Notes: generated by a model from the sequence alone, not told the origin. DNA of 64,000 nt from an uncultured Phycisphaerales bacterium (GCA_903845195.1 CAIMWO010000010.1:1-64000), one strand, 5' to 3'; counted from the first letter of the stretch, positions 15,716-26,101 are shown. Made by a program: numbers and translations.

Positions 15716-18265
15716 ATGGCCGAAGATTTACGCGATCCGATGACCGGGATAGGCGGTGGAACCGGCCTGATGGAGCTTTCCGTCAGTGCCGATGCCATTG
15801 CCGATGACGTGTTCCCGCGCGATCCCGCCGCGCCGGACGCCGCGACTTCGACGTCTACCGCCATCGTGCTGGCCGGGAGCCGGCGAGCGCCTGAAAGCGC
15901 GCTGGCCGACGAACGTCCGCCATCGACGCTGCGGATTCTTCATAACCTGCTGCGGAGACGTTACAAGTGGCTTATCCCGCTGGCGCTGGGGTGCGGGATC
16001 ATCGGCGCGTATGCCGGGTACCGGTCCAAGAAACCGGTGTACATGAGTACCGGCACGATTCTGTTGAAAGCCCATTTGCCGCGGATTCTGTATCAGACCG
16101 AACAGTCCAACGTCATGCCGATGTTCGATGCCTTCGCGGAATCGCAGGTGGCGTTGCTGAACAGCGATCGCGTATTGGGTTTGGCACTGCAAAGCCGGGA
16201 GTGGAAGGCCCTGAACCGGCCGGATTCTGCGATAGCGGTTCCCATGCTTCAGCGTGAGCTGACGATTACGCGCCGCGGCAGCGAGCTTATACAAGTCTCC
16301 TTGACGGATGAAGATCCGCTGGCCGCGAAAGCGGGCACCAAGAGCGTGATCGATGCCTACGTCAAGATCTATGGCGAAAGCGATGCCGAAAGCGATACTC
16401 AGAGGTCGCAGGTATTGGAGGAACGCCGGACGGTCTGGGCGAACCAGCTCAAGGCGCTCAACGATCGCATCATGTCGATCGCCAATGAATTCGGATCGGA
16501 CTCGTTGGAACCGATCTACCAGTTCAAATTGGCCGAGCTCAACAAGCTGGAAACGGAACTGCGGGCATGTCAGACGGCGCTGGCCCTGGCGGAATCCAAG
16601 GATGCCGCGTCGAAGTCCAAGCCCGGAACCGATGGGCCTCTGCTGACTCCGGATATGGTGGCGGAAAATGATCCCGGCATGCGTGCCCTGCTGCTGCAGC
16701 GTTTCGACGTGGAGCAGCGGATGGCGGAGCTCGGTACGCGTCTGGGATCAAGTCATAATGCGATACTGCAATTGCGCAATCAGATGGCCATACTCAATGA
16801 TGCCATTCGTAACCGCGTACAGGACGCGCAGAATGCGTTGCAGGAAGGTCGCAATGCCAGCGTGAACGTGTTGGGAACGCCGCTGACGTTGAGCCAGTTA
16901 CGCTTGCGCCAGCGCGACTTGCAGGTGTTGTATGATCGCGCCAAAGCGGAAACCGTAGATCTCGGCCGGAAGGACCTGGAGATCAAGAATCTGAAAGCCG
17001 AGAGTGCACGGGTTCAGGACAGTCTCAACCAGGCCAAGGCCCGCATCGAGGCGTTGAACGTTGAATCTTCGGTGAGCGGCCGTATCGCCATCATCAGCAC
17101 CGGCGATCTGCCGAGCCTGCCCTACTCCGACAAGCGCATCGAACGTGCGTCGCTGGGCGGCATCGGCGGGTTCGGACTGGTGTTCGGGGCATTTGTGCTC
17201 CTGGCATTGATGGATCGCCGGATTCGGAGCGTCAGCGACTTCCAGCGCGGCCCGCAGCGGAATCTGCCGGTCATCGGACTGCTGCCGCAACTGTCGCCGG
17301 AAGCGACGGATTTCGAGCAATCCAAGTCGGCGGCGTTCTGCGTGCACCAGCTTCGCACTTTGCTGGAAGTGCGGCCGGCCTGTGAACGCCAGGTGCTGGC
17401 GATCACCAGCGCCACCGCCGGTGACGGGAAGACCAGTCTGGCTTTGGCCCTGGGCCTTTCATTTGCTGGCGCCGGGTCGAAGACGCTATTGATCGACTGC
17501 GATGTGGTGGATGGCGGCCTGACCCAGCGGATGAACGCCATCATTCGACGGAAGATCGGCGCCATCCTGATCCACAACGGCCTGCTGACGCAATTCCAAC
17601 TGGAGAAGGGATTGCAGAAGGCCAAACAGGAAGACCGTTACATTGGAGAAGCGCTGGTCGAGCTCGGCTACCTGAAGGATGAGGATGTGCTTACCGCGTT
17701 GTCTCTTCAGGAGAAGAGCCGCGTGGGACTTCCCGATGTCCTGGACGGCAATCCCTTGACCGAATGTATCATGCGAACGGGAACCGACAACCTTTCGATA
17801 CTGCCGCGCGGCACCGCCGAGGCCTGCCACATGGGCAGGCTTTCGCCGAAAGCCATTCGCCGGTTAGTTTCCGAGGCACGCCAATCATTTGAAATCGTGC
17901 TGATCGACACGGGATCGATCTTGGAAAACCTTGAAACCAGCGTCGCTGCGGCTGCGGCCGACGAGGTCCTGGTCGCGGTTTCGCGCGGTCAGGATCAGAA
18001 GCTGGTCGATCGCACGATTAAACATCTTCAGGCAATCGGCGCGCGCCTGGGTGGCCTCGTTTTCAACCGGGCCGACGCGTTAGATATCGACAGTTACGAA
18101 TACAGCGGTCTGCGGCATGTCGGGTTGAGAGGCATCGTGGCACTCGACGGCCAGTCGGCCGGAGAATCGGGCGCACATATGCGTCTGGGACCCCTGGCGT
18201 CCGCCATGAGTCCCGTTGAATCTTCCACGTCTCTGGAAGCGAAAGGGTCACAGTCCACAAGCTAA
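15716..18265 (+). CDS. Wzc-like chain-length determinant/tyrosine autokinase with inserted MshEN-like module
   Basis: A protein of 849 residues. After a low-complexity N-terminus comes a Wzz segment with a first membrane helix (WLIPLALGCGIIGAYAGY) near residue 87 and a long coiled-coil periplasmic part. A second helix (IGGFGLVFGAFVLLALM) precedes the cytoplasmic ATPase. Walker A is AGDGKTS (568-574), Walker A' is LLIDCDVVDG (592-601) and Walker B is IVLIDTGS. Between A' and the usual GL.DVL segment, residues about 609-666 form an extra module (KIGAILIHNGLLTQFQLEKG and IGEALVELGYLKDEDVLTAL) resembling the c-di-GMP-binding MshEN/GspE-N domain. The tail has few tyrosines (SYEYSG), unlike enteric Wzc. 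It probably controls polymer length and export. AAGGAG precedes the start. Confidence 0.88.
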   Translation: MAEDLRDPMTGIGGGTGLMELSVSADAIADDVFPRDPAAPDAATSTSTAIVLAGSRRAPESALADERPPSTLRILHNLLRRRYKWLIPLALGCGIIGAYAGYRSKKPVYMSTGTILLKAHLPRILYQTEQSNVMPMFDAFAESQVALLNSDRVLGLALQSREWKALNRPDSAIAVPMLQRELTITRRGSELIQVSLTDEDPLAAKAGTKSVIDAYVKIYGESDAESDTQRSQVLEERRTVWANQLKALNDRIMSIANEFGSDSLEPIYQFKLAELNKLETELRACQTALALAESKDAASKSKPGTDGPLLTPDMVAENDPGMRALLLQRFDVEQRMAELGTRLGSSHNAILQLRNQMAILNDAIRNRVQDAQNALQEGRNASVNVLGTPLTLSQLRLRQRDLQVLYDRAKAETVDLGRKDLEIKNLKAESARVQDSLNQAKARIEALNVESSVSGRIAIISTGDLPSLPYSDKRIERASLGGIGGFGLVFGAFVLLALMDRRIRSVSDFQRGPQRNLPVIGLLPQLSPEATDFEQSKSAAFCVHQLRTLLEVRPACERQVLAITSATAGDGKTSLALALGLSFAGAGSKTLLIDCDVVDGGLTQRMNAIIRRKIGAILIHNGLLTQFQLEKGLQKAKQEDRYIGEALVELGYLKDEDVLTALSLQEKSRVGLPDVLDGNPLTECIMRTGTDNLSILPRGTAEACHMGRLSPKAIRRLVSEARQSFEIVLIDTGSILENLETSVAAAAADEVLVAVSRGQDQKLVDRTIKHLQAIGARLGGLVFNRADALDIDSYEYSGLRHVGLRGIVALDGQSAGESGAHMRLGPLASAMSPVESSTSLEAKGSQSTS

Positions 18266-19692
18266 TGGTATTCTCCACGACAGAGCATCTTCCGGCACCC
18301 CAGCCGACGATCTGGGGCCTAACACCCACGCAACTGCACGACCATTATTGGGCGGCGCGGGGCGTCCAGGTGGTGCGCCTCGGTGAACGTTCGCCCATCG
18401 TGCATGGTGCGGAATTGTTCCTGCTGACTGAGCCGCACTCGCTGGTGTTGTTCCGGTTACGCGGGTTGTTGGAGCGTTTTACATGGATGAAGCCGGATTT
18501 GCTGGTCGTCCGGGTGCATTGCCAGCGCAACCGCGACTATCGCGAAGTGGTGATCACCGGCGACGATGATCGAGTCCTGCGTTTCAAGCGCGAGTATCTC
18601 GGTGGCAGCGCTCCGGTGACCCGGGTAGCGCTGACGGGAGATCCGGACATCGCCCGAAGCTGGCAGGCCGGTCTTTCGACCAAGCGGGCATGGAGTCAAC
18701 TGCGGCATCAGACGCCGCGTTTTCAGCGAGACACGGCGGAAATCGGCGCGATTACGTGCGATCGTACGAATAGTGCGGAAGTTGCGCAGTTCGTGCGGCA
18801 CTTGGTGGCGTTCTGGTCGCATCCGGCGGCAACGGTGGGGCGGGCGCACAAACATCCTACCGGCGCGTGGCGCGACCCGACATCGCGGATCGATCCGGAT
18901 GTGCGGGTCATCGGGCCAATCTGGATCGGGGCCGGCCGCGATCTGGCAAGCTCCACACCGGTCGTGGGCCCGGCCGTTCTTTGGGACGATCAAGCGCAGC
19001 GCCCGCTGGTCGATGACATCGAGTGGCTGGAAATCGAGCATACCGATGCAGTGCTGCAACAGGCCCGACCGCGGCAAGTCTCATCTCCAGGCAAGATGGG
19101 CAAGCGTATCTTCGATCTTCTGTTTTCCCTGTTGGCCTTACTTGTGCTGTGGCCGATTTTCCCCCTGATGATGCTCGCCATTTATCTGGAGGATGGCCGA
19201 CCGTTCTTCTACGGACAATTTCGCGAAACGCTCGGCGGGCGCGAGTTTGTGTGCTGGAAATTCCGTTCCATGCGGAAGGATGCGGATCGCGTCAAACAGC
19301 AGATCAAGTCGGAAAATCAGGCCGATGGTCCGCAGTTCTTCATGGAAGATGATCCCCGCCTGACGCGCATCGGCAAGTTCATACGCAAAGCCAACATCGA
19401 TGAGTTCCCACAGTTCTGGAACGTGCTGAAGGGCGACATGTCGATCGTCGGACCGCGGCCGAGCCCGCGGGCCGAAAATCAATTCTGTCCGGCGTGGCGC
19501 GAGGCCCGGTTGAGCGTTCGTCCGGGAATCACCGGCCTATGGCAGGTGAAACGTACCCGGCGCAAAGGCCTGGATTTCCAGGAATGGATCAAGTTCGACA
19601 TTCAATATGTTGAGCAGCACAGCATGTGGCTCGATGTGCGGATTCTTTGGGATACGGTAGTCGTCGTCTTACGCGGTGCGTTACGGTCATGA
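18265..19692 (+). CDS. Polyprenyl-phosphate sugar-1-phosphate transferase (bacterial sugar transferase)
   Basis: A protein of 475 residues. The C-terminal 200 residues are a complete sugar transferase: membrane anchor RIFDLLFSLLALLVLWPIF, then FVCWKFRSMRKDA, LTRIGKFIRKANIDEFPQFW, NVLKGDMSIVGPRP and PGITGLWQV. This enzyme loads the first sugar onto undecaprenyl phosphate and so starts the repeat unit. The N-terminal 270 residues lack the usual multi-helix CoA-binding-like half. They are soluble and contain a hexapeptide-like stretch (DPDVRVIGPIWIGAGRDLAS), perhaps related to the tail of the protein at 12093. The start overlaps the kinase stop as TAATG. Confidence 0.9.
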   Translation: MVFSTTEHLPAPQPTIWGLTPTQLHDHYWAARGVQVVRLGERSPIVHGAELFLLTEPHSLVLFRLRGLLERFTWMKPDLLVVRVHCQRNRDYREVVITGDDDRVLRFKREYLGGSAPVTRVALTGDPDIARSWQAGLSTKRAWSQLRHQTPRFQRDTAEIGAITCDRTNSAEVAQFVRHLVAFWSHPAATVGRAHKHPTGAWRDPTSRIDPDVRVIGPIWIGAGRDLASSTPVVGPAVLWDDQAQRPLVDDIEWLEIEHTDAVLQQARPRQVSSPGKMGKRIFDLLFSLLALLVLWPIFPLMMLAIYLEDGRPFFYGQFRETLGGREFVCWKFRSMRKDADRVKQQIKSENQADGPQFFMEDDPRLTRIGKFIRKANIDEFPQFWNVLKGDMSIVGPRPSPRAENQFCPAWREARLSVRPGITGLWQVKRTRRKGLDFQEWIKFDIQYVEQHSMWLDVRILWDTVVVVLRGALRS

Positions 19693-22600
19693 AGATCCGG
19701 GCGAAAACACGTCGTCGTTTGCTGTGGCTGGCCCTGGGGGTCGTGTCGGCAACCATTGCCGCGGGGAGTTTCGTAGCCGTTCGCAAGGTGCAGACACATC
19801 AGCGCATTGCCGCGGCACGAGCCCTGGGGTTGCAGGCGTTCCAGGCGGCGGATTATGCCGGCGCCCTGGCCCAGTTCTCTTACTATTTAACGAGCCATCC
19901 GACCGATGTGGAAGCGCTGATCTGTTACGCAAAATCACGGCAGCGTGTGGAAGAGCTCGACAACGTCCATCTGTTGCAGGCCGTGGGACTGTGGCGGCGC
20001 ATCGCGGACTTGCAGCCGGGCAATGTGGAAGCACAGAAGGAATTACTCGATCTTTACGTGAAAGTCGGCTTCAGTTCCGAAACGCTGTCGCTGGCGGATT
20101 CCATCCTGGCGCAGAATGGCGTCGATGCGCAAGCATGGCGTGCCAAGACCGTTGCCCTACTGCGCTTGCGGAGATTTTCGGAGGCACGCTCGGCCGCGGA
20201 TCTGCTGATGCGGCTGGCGCCCGATGATCTGGAGTCGTACCTGCTGGCTTTGAGCGTTCTGGTTCAAATTGAGGGCGGCAAAGGCGATCCGCTGGCGTTT
20301 GCGGATCGGCATTCCAAGATGCATCCGGACGACAGCCGCTTTGAAATTATTGAGAGCATTGCTCACAGTCTTTCCGGTGACCGTGCCGGCGCCCTGTCGT
20401 GGGCTGCGAAAGCCTCGGCCCATCCTAATTTGCCTGAGAGCGTGCTACCGATCTTGGTAAGCCAGCTCGACAATCTTGAACAGTTTTCCGAATCCGCGCG
20501 GCTGCTCGAACGTTCGGCAATTCATACGCAGGATATCGAAGCGCAGCGCCAATTCACGTCCCGCCTGTTTCAAAGCCAGCGGTGGGGGGAAGTGGTGGCG
20601 CATACCCAAACACAAGTCGCCTCCTCGGATGATGCTTACCTTCTCGCGCTGCGATCGCTCTCGCTGGAGCGTCTCGGCAGGCATGACGATGCCAGGGCTG
20701 CGGTCGAGCTGCTCTCCAGAAAATCTGCCAGCAACCGAATGGCCAACACCTGGTCGCAGGTGCTATCGGCGGCCTTCTTCAGTCCGCAAATGCCGCCGAA
20801 GTCGCGGTTGAGCACTTGTCGAGACGGCCAATCGATTTATCCGCAGGATCCCTACCTAAACTGGTTTCTTGGTCAGGCGTATAAGAATGCCGGCGAGCGG
20901 GACCTTGCGCTCGAGGCCTTCGTTCGAGTCTGCCGGCTGGCTCCGGCGTGGGGCGAGCCCTGGCGCGAAGCCGCACAATTGCAGCTAGCCATCGGCCGGA
21001 CCGCAGATGCGTACCGTGCCGCGCAATCCGCCTGTCATCGCATGCCAGACGATCGGGACGCCCAGGTGACTCTGGCGCTGGCGTGGGGGGCGATTCTGGA
21101 ATCGCAGCACGCTTCGGAAACCTCCGACGTTCTTGGATTGCTTAGGGACATTGAAAAACGCTGGCCGGACGAGGTTCGCATTCTTCCCCTGCACGTTCAG
21201 ATGCTGGTGCGAAACAAGCGGAAGGATCAGGCGATCCAATTGGCTGAAGCGATTCTCGCAAGAACCCCCGCTGCCGACGAAAGCGTTCTTCTGCAATTGG
21301 CGATGATCTCACGGGAAACAGGCCTGCGCTTGGAATCGCGAGCGCTGGAAACATCGGAGAAGGCTCACGGGATGACCCCTGATCTGGCCTTCGCCGAGGC
21401 GCTTCACGCCCTGCGCGACGGCAATGGGGCCGCCGGGCTCTCCATTCTTGAACGCGCTCGGGCCGCCGCCGGCACGAACGCGGCTCTTTCCTGGACCGCC
21501 GTCTGGGCGACGTACCTGGACATCACGGATGATCCCCGAGCCGAGGCGCAGTGGGTCGCGCTGGGAGATGGCCACCCGGATGATATTGGCTTGCAGTGGT
21601 CGGCACTGAGCGCCCGGTCGGTGCAACATAACAACGCATTCGTCGGCCGGACCATTGATCGGCTGCGCGATCAACTCGGCGACCAGGGGCTCACGTGGCG
21701 TTTCGCGCGTGCTCGTTGGCTGCTGGAGGCGCGTAGCGGGGAGCAATCCGCAGCAGAAGCGTCGCTGCTGCTCGGCGACATCGCCCGGTCTTCTCCGGAT
21801 TTACTGGCGCCCCGGCTGCTGCTTGCCGAGTGCATGGAACGGCTGGGCAATGTCAGTGAAGCTGCGGAAAATTTGAAGGTCGCTGCGGGTCTGCGGCCGG
21901 ATTCCAATGCGATTGCGATCGAATTGGCGCGGCTTCTGCTCCTGACTGGTGACAGCAGCCAGTCGATGGACTACGCGGAAAAAGCTGCAAGAAGCGAGAA
22001 TGCCACGCCGCAGGAGCGGTATCACGCCGCGATTATCCTCGCCCAACTCGGCAAGTACGATCGGGCGCTGGCGATTATCGAAGGGCTCTACCGCGGCAAC
22101 GAACAACCGGCGGATCTTGTTCTGGCCAAACTCTATCGTCAGCAAAATCAGCTCAGCAGAGCGGAAGCAATATGTCAGAAACTGCTTGAAAAACCGACAC
22201 CTGCGGCCATTCAGTTCGCGGCGGACCTGTACGCATCGGAAGGCAAGATGGCGGATTCTGAGGCTGCTATCGCCAAGCTCGATGCAACGGACGCCCCGGT
22301 CGCGGTTCGCGAGATTGTCCGCGGCGAATATTTCGTTCGCGTCGGAAAGCTGGATCGTGGCTTGGAGGCCTATGCCGCAGCTACGGCGGCGGATCCGAAG
22401 AATCCCGCCGCGTGGCGGGAACGCATCGCGGTTTGTTTTTCCGTCGGCCAATTCGCCCAGGCCCTAGATATTCTGAACGATGCTCATCGGGCGATTCCCA
22501 CAGAACCCATTTTGAGCCTTGCGTTCTCCAACACGGAGATGATGCGCGATTTTGGAGATAACCCGGCCTATCGCCCGTTGCTGGCGTCGACGGTTCGCGG

Positions 22601-23828
22601 CAATTCGGAAAACATTGCTGCAATTGAGGCGATCAGAATTCTGCAGGACGGACGCAACTCGAAAGCGATGTCCGCACAGATCCTGCCCAAGTGCTATCGC
22701 CTGGCCACGCAATACCCGCGGGCACTGGCGGTGCAAAGTCTGGTGATACAAATGTACGTGAGCGCTGGAAACGTTGATGATGCCATTGCCTTGGCAACCC
22801 GGGCGATGCAGGCCTTCCCGGGTAATGCCGAGCCGGCAAGGCTGGCCACTTCTTCCCTGGCGGCCGCCAGCCGCTGGTCAGAAATGCTGGGCACCGCCAA
22901 AGAATGGCGGCAGCGAACGCTGGGGCAAACCGTTCTTCCCGACATGGCCATCGCCGGCGCGGAACTCGAACTTGGCCAGGCACAGGAAGCTGTGCGGCAG
23001 CTTGCCCCGCATCTGACGCTGGCCGAGGCTGCCCCCGATCAACATGCCGGGGTGATTCTGCTCTATGCCCGGGCGCTGCTCAAGACCCGTCAGTACGAAA
23101 AGGCAGCCGCGTTGCTGAGCCCGATGCTTCAGACGTCTTCGGAATGGCGGAAGGTGTGGATGACTCTCGCCTCCGAAGCAATTCGCGATCACACGATTGC
23201 GAAAACATGGCTCGAACAGATTGCGGATCGAATTCCGCAATCCGGTGTCACGGAGCAGATCGGTCTGGCTCACGCGTGGAAGAGTCTCGGAAAGCATTAC
23301 AATATCCGCCAATACACAGCACGGGGCAACGCCTTGTTTGAATCGCTTGGCAGCGGCAATGAGGCGGGCGCAGATGCAATTCTGGCGCTGGCGATGAATT
23401 GTGAGTCGGAACACAGCCTTGCGGCAGCAGAAGACGCTTATCGCCGATTCCTTAGACTGAAACCGGATTCGGATGTCGCCAAGAATAACCTGGCCAACGT
23501 TCTGCGTTTGCGCGATGGCGATCTGACCGAGGCTTTGAAACTGGTTACCGAGGCGATTGCCGCGGCTCCGCGAGTTCCCAATTACTATGACACGCGGGCT
23601 GCAATTTTGGCCCGCCAGAACAACTTCCAGCAAGCTGCGGAATCACTGCAATACGCCGTCGATCTTTCCCCCAGCGATGTCGAATGGCGCGTGAATCTGA
23701 TCGCCAATCTGGCACGAAGCGGGCAAAAGGAAAAGGCCAAGGCAGCGCTACGGCAACTCGAAGGCCTCCCGCAAGGAAAATCCCTGACGCCCGAACAGCA
23801 GGAAAAACTGTCCGCAATCGGTTTGTAG
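19689..23828 (+). CDS. Giant membrane-anchored TPR-repeat protein
   Basis: A protein of 1379 residues. An N-terminal basic stretch and one membrane helix (LLWLALGVVSATIAAGSFVA) are followed by back-to-back helical tetratricopeptide-like repeats to the C-terminus (for example LGLQAFQAADYAGALAQFSY and ALAIIEGLYRGNEQPADLVL). It has no enzyme domain. It resembles in plan the PrsT-type TPR proteins of PEP-CTERM/EPS loci, thought to scaffold polymerisation or export on the outer side of the membrane. I chose ATG 19689 because it overlaps the previous stop as ATGA; the longer frame from 19626 overlaps it by 67 bp. Confidence 0.88.
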   Translation: MKIRAKTRRRLLWLALGVVSATIAAGSFVAVRKVQTHQRIAAARALGLQAFQAADYAGALAQFSYYLTSHPTDVEALICYAKSRQRVEELDNVHLLQAVGLWRRIADLQPGNVEAQKELLDLYVKVGFSSETLSLADSILAQNGVDAQAWRAKTVALLRLRRFSEARSAADLLMRLAPDDLESYLLALSVLVQIEGGKGDPLAFADRHSKMHPDDSRFEIIESIAHSLSGDRAGALSWAAKASAHPNLPESVLPILVSQLDNLEQFSESARLLERSAIHTQDIEAQRQFTSRLFQSQRWGEVVAHTQTQVASSDDAYLLALRSLSLERLGRHDDARAAVELLSRKSASNRMANTWSQVLSAAFFSPQMPPKSRLSTCRDGQSIYPQDPYLNWFLGQAYKNAGERDLALEAFVRVCRLAPAWGEPWREAAQLQLAIGRTADAYRAAQSACHRMPDDRDAQVTLALAWGAILESQHASETSDVLGLLRDIEKRWPDEVRILPLHVQMLVRNKRKDQAIQLAEAILARTPAADESVLLQLAMISRETGLRLESRALETSEKAHGMTPDLAFAEALHALRDGNGAAGLSILERARAAAGTNAALSWTAVWATYLDITDDPRAEAQWVALGDGHPDDIGLQWSALSARSVQHNNAFVGRTIDRLRDQLGDQGLTWRFARARWLLEARSGEQSAAEASLLLGDIARSSPDLLAPRLLLAECMERLGNVSEAAENLKVAAGLRPDSNAIAIELARLLLLTGDSSQSMDYAEKAARSENATPQERYHAAIILAQLGKYDRALAIIEGLYRGNEQPADLVLAKLYRQQNQLSRAEAICQKLLEKPTPAAIQFAADLYASEGKMADSEAAIAKLDATDAPVAVREIVRGEYFVRVGKLDRGLEAYAAATAADPKNPAAWRERIAVCFSVGQFAQALDILNDAHRAIPTEPILSLAFSNTEMMRDFGDNPAYRPLLASTVRGNSENIAAIEAIRILQDGRNSKAMSAQILPKCYRLATQYPRALAVQSLVIQMYVSAGNVDDAIALATRAMQAFPGNAEPARLATSSLAAASRWSEMLGTAKEWRQRTLGQTVLPDMAIAGAELELGQAQEAVRQLAPHLTLAEAAPDQHAGVILLYARALLKTRQYEKAAALLSPMLQTSSEWRKVWMTLASEAIRDHTIAKTWLEQIADRIPQSGVTEQIGLAHAWKSLGKHYNIRQYTARGNALFESLGSGNEAGADAILALAMNCESEHSLAAAEDAYRRFLRLKPDSDVAKNNLANVLRLRDGDLTEALKLVTEAIAAAPRVPNYYDTRAAILARQNNFQQAAESLQYAVDLSPSDVEWRVNLIANLARSGQKEKAKAALRQLEGLPQGKSLTPEQQEKLSAIGL

Positions 23829-23881
23829 CACTTGTGTCGTTCGCATCTTTCCTGAGATGTTTAAGTGAGAATCGTTATAAA

Positions 23882-24775
23882 ATGTCGACCGTGAGAAATA
23901 TCACTGCTGTCACAGAAGCCATACAGAACCCGGTACGCGCCCATCCCGTGCCGTACCTGTCGATTCGCGCTTCGGCGGGATTTGCCCCCCTGAATCTCCG
24001 CGAGATCTGGCGATTCCGCGATCTTTTGCTGACCTTGGCCTTGCGTGACATCAAGCTTCGCTACAAGCAGACGGCACTGGGCATCGCATGGGTGATCCTT
24101 CAACCGCTTATTGCGGCCGGTATTTTCACTTTCGTCTTCAGCAGTGTTGCCAAGCTTCCTTCCGATGGCGTTCCCTATATGCTCTTCGCCTTTGCAGGAT
24201 TGCTCGGTTGGAATCTGTTTTCCGGCATTGTCACACGGATCAGTGTGTGCCTCACCGGAAATTCGCAGTTGATCTCCAAGGTGTTCTTTCCCCGTCTTGT
24301 TCTTCCATTGTCCGTTGTGCCATCCTTTCTCCTTGACTTTGTCATCGCACTGGCGATGTTGGCGGTGCTGATTCTTCCCCGGCTCTCCAGCGTGGCATTG
24401 GGCTTGCCTCTTTTGACCTTTCCGCTGTGGATCGGGCTGTTGATCCTGCTGGCGGTCGGCTCGGGACTCTATTTTGCGGCGCTCAACGTCAGCTACCGTG
24501 ATGTGCAATACGTCATCCCGGTCGCCATGCAAATGCTGCTCTATGCCTCGCCGATTCCGTATGCAGTGTCCGCCGTGCCGGAGCGCCTGCGGATTTACTA
24601 CTACATCAACCCGCTGGCTTCGATTATTGAAGGATTACGGTGGAGTCTGCTGGGGAAGACTTCGGTGCCGAACTGGTGGGCCGTTGCGTATTCCGTGGCC
24701 GTCTGCATCATCGTATTCTTCGCTGGGGCTTTCATTTTCAAACGCATGGAACGCAAATTTGCGGACGTTATTTAG
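23882..24775 (+). CDS. ABC-2 type polysaccharide export permease (Wzm/KpsM-like)
   Basis: A protein of 297 residues. LREIWRFRDLLLTLALRDIK then LRYKQTALGIAWVILQPL is the classic start of O-antigen/capsule ABC-2 permeases, followed by six membrane segments. The C-terminal YINPLASIIEGLRW is also typical. It pairs with the ATPase gene 36 bp downstream to form a polysaccharide exporter. I chose ATG 23882 rather than the in-frame ATG at 23684, which lies inside the TPR gene. A locus with both an ABC exporter and a Wzy-like polymerase is unusual enough to note. Confidence 0.93.
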   Translation: MSTVRNITAVTEAIQNPVRAHPVPYLSIRASAGFAPLNLREIWRFRDLLLTLALRDIKLRYKQTALGIAWVILQPLIAAGIFTFVFSSVAKLPSDGVPYMLFAFAGLLGWNLFSGIVTRISVCLTGNSQLISKVFFPRLVLPLSVVPSFLLDFVIALAMLAVLILPRLSSVALGLPLLTFPLWIGLLILLAVGSGLYFAALNVSYRDVQYVIPVAMQMLLYASPIPYAVSAVPERLRIYYYINPLASIIEGLRWSLLGKTSVPNWWAVAYSVAVCIIVFFAGAFIFKRMERKFADVI

Positions 24776-24811
24776 CAGAAATTGTTCAACGGACGATAAG
24801 TAAAGAGTTCA

Positions 24812-26101
24812 ATGACTACATCAGACATCGCCATTTCCGTACGCAATCTCACGAAAGAGTTCAGCATTGCGCACGAGGAAAAGCACACGACGCTGGCCGA
24901 ACGCATCGTCTCGCGCGTGAAGCATCCGCTGCGTCGCGCAACGCGTGAAACATTTGCTGCCCTCAAGGACGTGTCGTTCGAGATTCATAAGGGAGATGTC
25001 GTCGGCATCATCGGACGAAACGGGTCGGGAAAATCGACGCTCCTCAAGCTTCTTTCGAACATCACGCAGCCCACCCGCGGTGAAATCGATCTTTACGGCC
25101 GCGTTGGATCGCTCCTGGAAGTCGGCACGGGTTTCCACCCGGAGTTGACAGGGCGCGAGAATATTTTCCTCAATGGCGCGATTCTCGGCATGCACCGCCC
25201 TGAAATCCGCCGGCGTTTTGACGAAATCGTGCAATTCGCCGAAGTCGAGAAATTCCTCGATACCCCGGTCAAACGTTATAGCAGTGGCATGTATGTTCGC
25301 CTCGCGTTTGCGGTCGCGGCACATTTGAATCCGGAGATCCTCATCGTCGATGAGGTGCTGGCCGTCGGCGACGTGGAGTTCCAGGACAAGTGTCTCGGCA
25401 AGATGCAGGATGTTGCCAAAGAGGATGGGCGAACGGTCATCTTTGTCAGTCACAATATGGCTGCGGTTGAAAGCCTCTGCACCCGGGGCATCCTGCTTCA
25501 TGCCGGCCAGATCGTGCTTGACAGCCCGGCCCACGAGGCCGTTCAGCATTACCTGCGACGCAGCATCAAGAGCGATTTTTCCGATGAGACGATCGTCGGC
25601 AAAGAGTTCGATTTGTGCGGTTTACGGATCGCCAAACCGTCGCTAGGCAATCTGAGCACATTCGCTCCGTGCGAAATCGCAGTCACGTTCCGCTCTCACA
25701 AAGATTGCTCCGCGGGAGTTCACATTTTTGTCGAGGATCACAAAGGATCGCTCGTCTTCGGCATCGATTCGACGGATCTGATCTCCAACGCACGATGCAT
25801 ACCTGGCGCCGTGACCTGTTATCGGTTCAACATTGAATCCCTTCCACTGATCACCGGTACTTACCGATTACGAATGATTCTCCGCAACGACACGGAACAG
25901 CGCTATTGGGAGGTTCCCTCCTCATTTAGCTTCACCGTCGAAAGCGCCCGCATTTACGGCACTCGCCAGGTCGAACAGAAATGGCACGGCACCACTGCAG
26001 TGGCGGCAACCGTGGATATCAGCCAGGGCTCGCCTGACGAATCCGCTCCGGTGGAAACGCCGGATGCCGCAGTCGAATCCACACCCAGTTTAGTGAAGTA
26101 A
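24812..26101 (+). CDS. ABC transporter ATP-binding protein with Wzt-like C-terminal domain
   Basis: A protein of 429 residues. Walker A is GRNGSGKST (68-76), the ABC signature YSSGM with Walker B ILIVDEVLAVGD follows, and the H-loop is FVSHNMAAVESLC. Residues from about 250 to 390 form an extra beta-rich domain like the carbohydrate-recognising C-terminus of Wzt proteins (FRSHKDCSAGVHIFVEDHKG, YRLRMILRND). The domain lets the exporter recognise the end of its own glycan. The last 40 residues are acidic and repetitive. It partners the permease upstream. Confidence 0.93.
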   Translation: MTTSDIAISVRNLTKEFSIAHEEKHTTLAERIVSRVKHPLRRATRETFAALKDVSFEIHKGDVVGIIGRNGSGKSTLLKLLSNITQPTRGEIDLYGRVGSLLEVGTGFHPELTGRENIFLNGAILGMHRPEIRRRFDEIVQFAEVEKFLDTPVKRYSSGMYVRLAFAVAAHLNPEILIVDEVLAVGDVEFQDKCLGKMQDVAKEDGRTVIFVSHNMAAVESLCTRGILLHAGQIVLDSPAHEAVQHYLRRSIKSDFSDETIVGKEFDLCGLRIAKPSLGNLSTFAPCEIAVTFRSHKDCSAGVHIFVEDHKGSLVFGIDSTDLISNARCIPGAVTCYRFNIESLPLITGTYRLRMILRNDTEQRYWEVPSSFSFTVESARIYGTRQVEQKWHGTTAVAATVDISQGSPDESAPVETPDAAVESTPSLVK

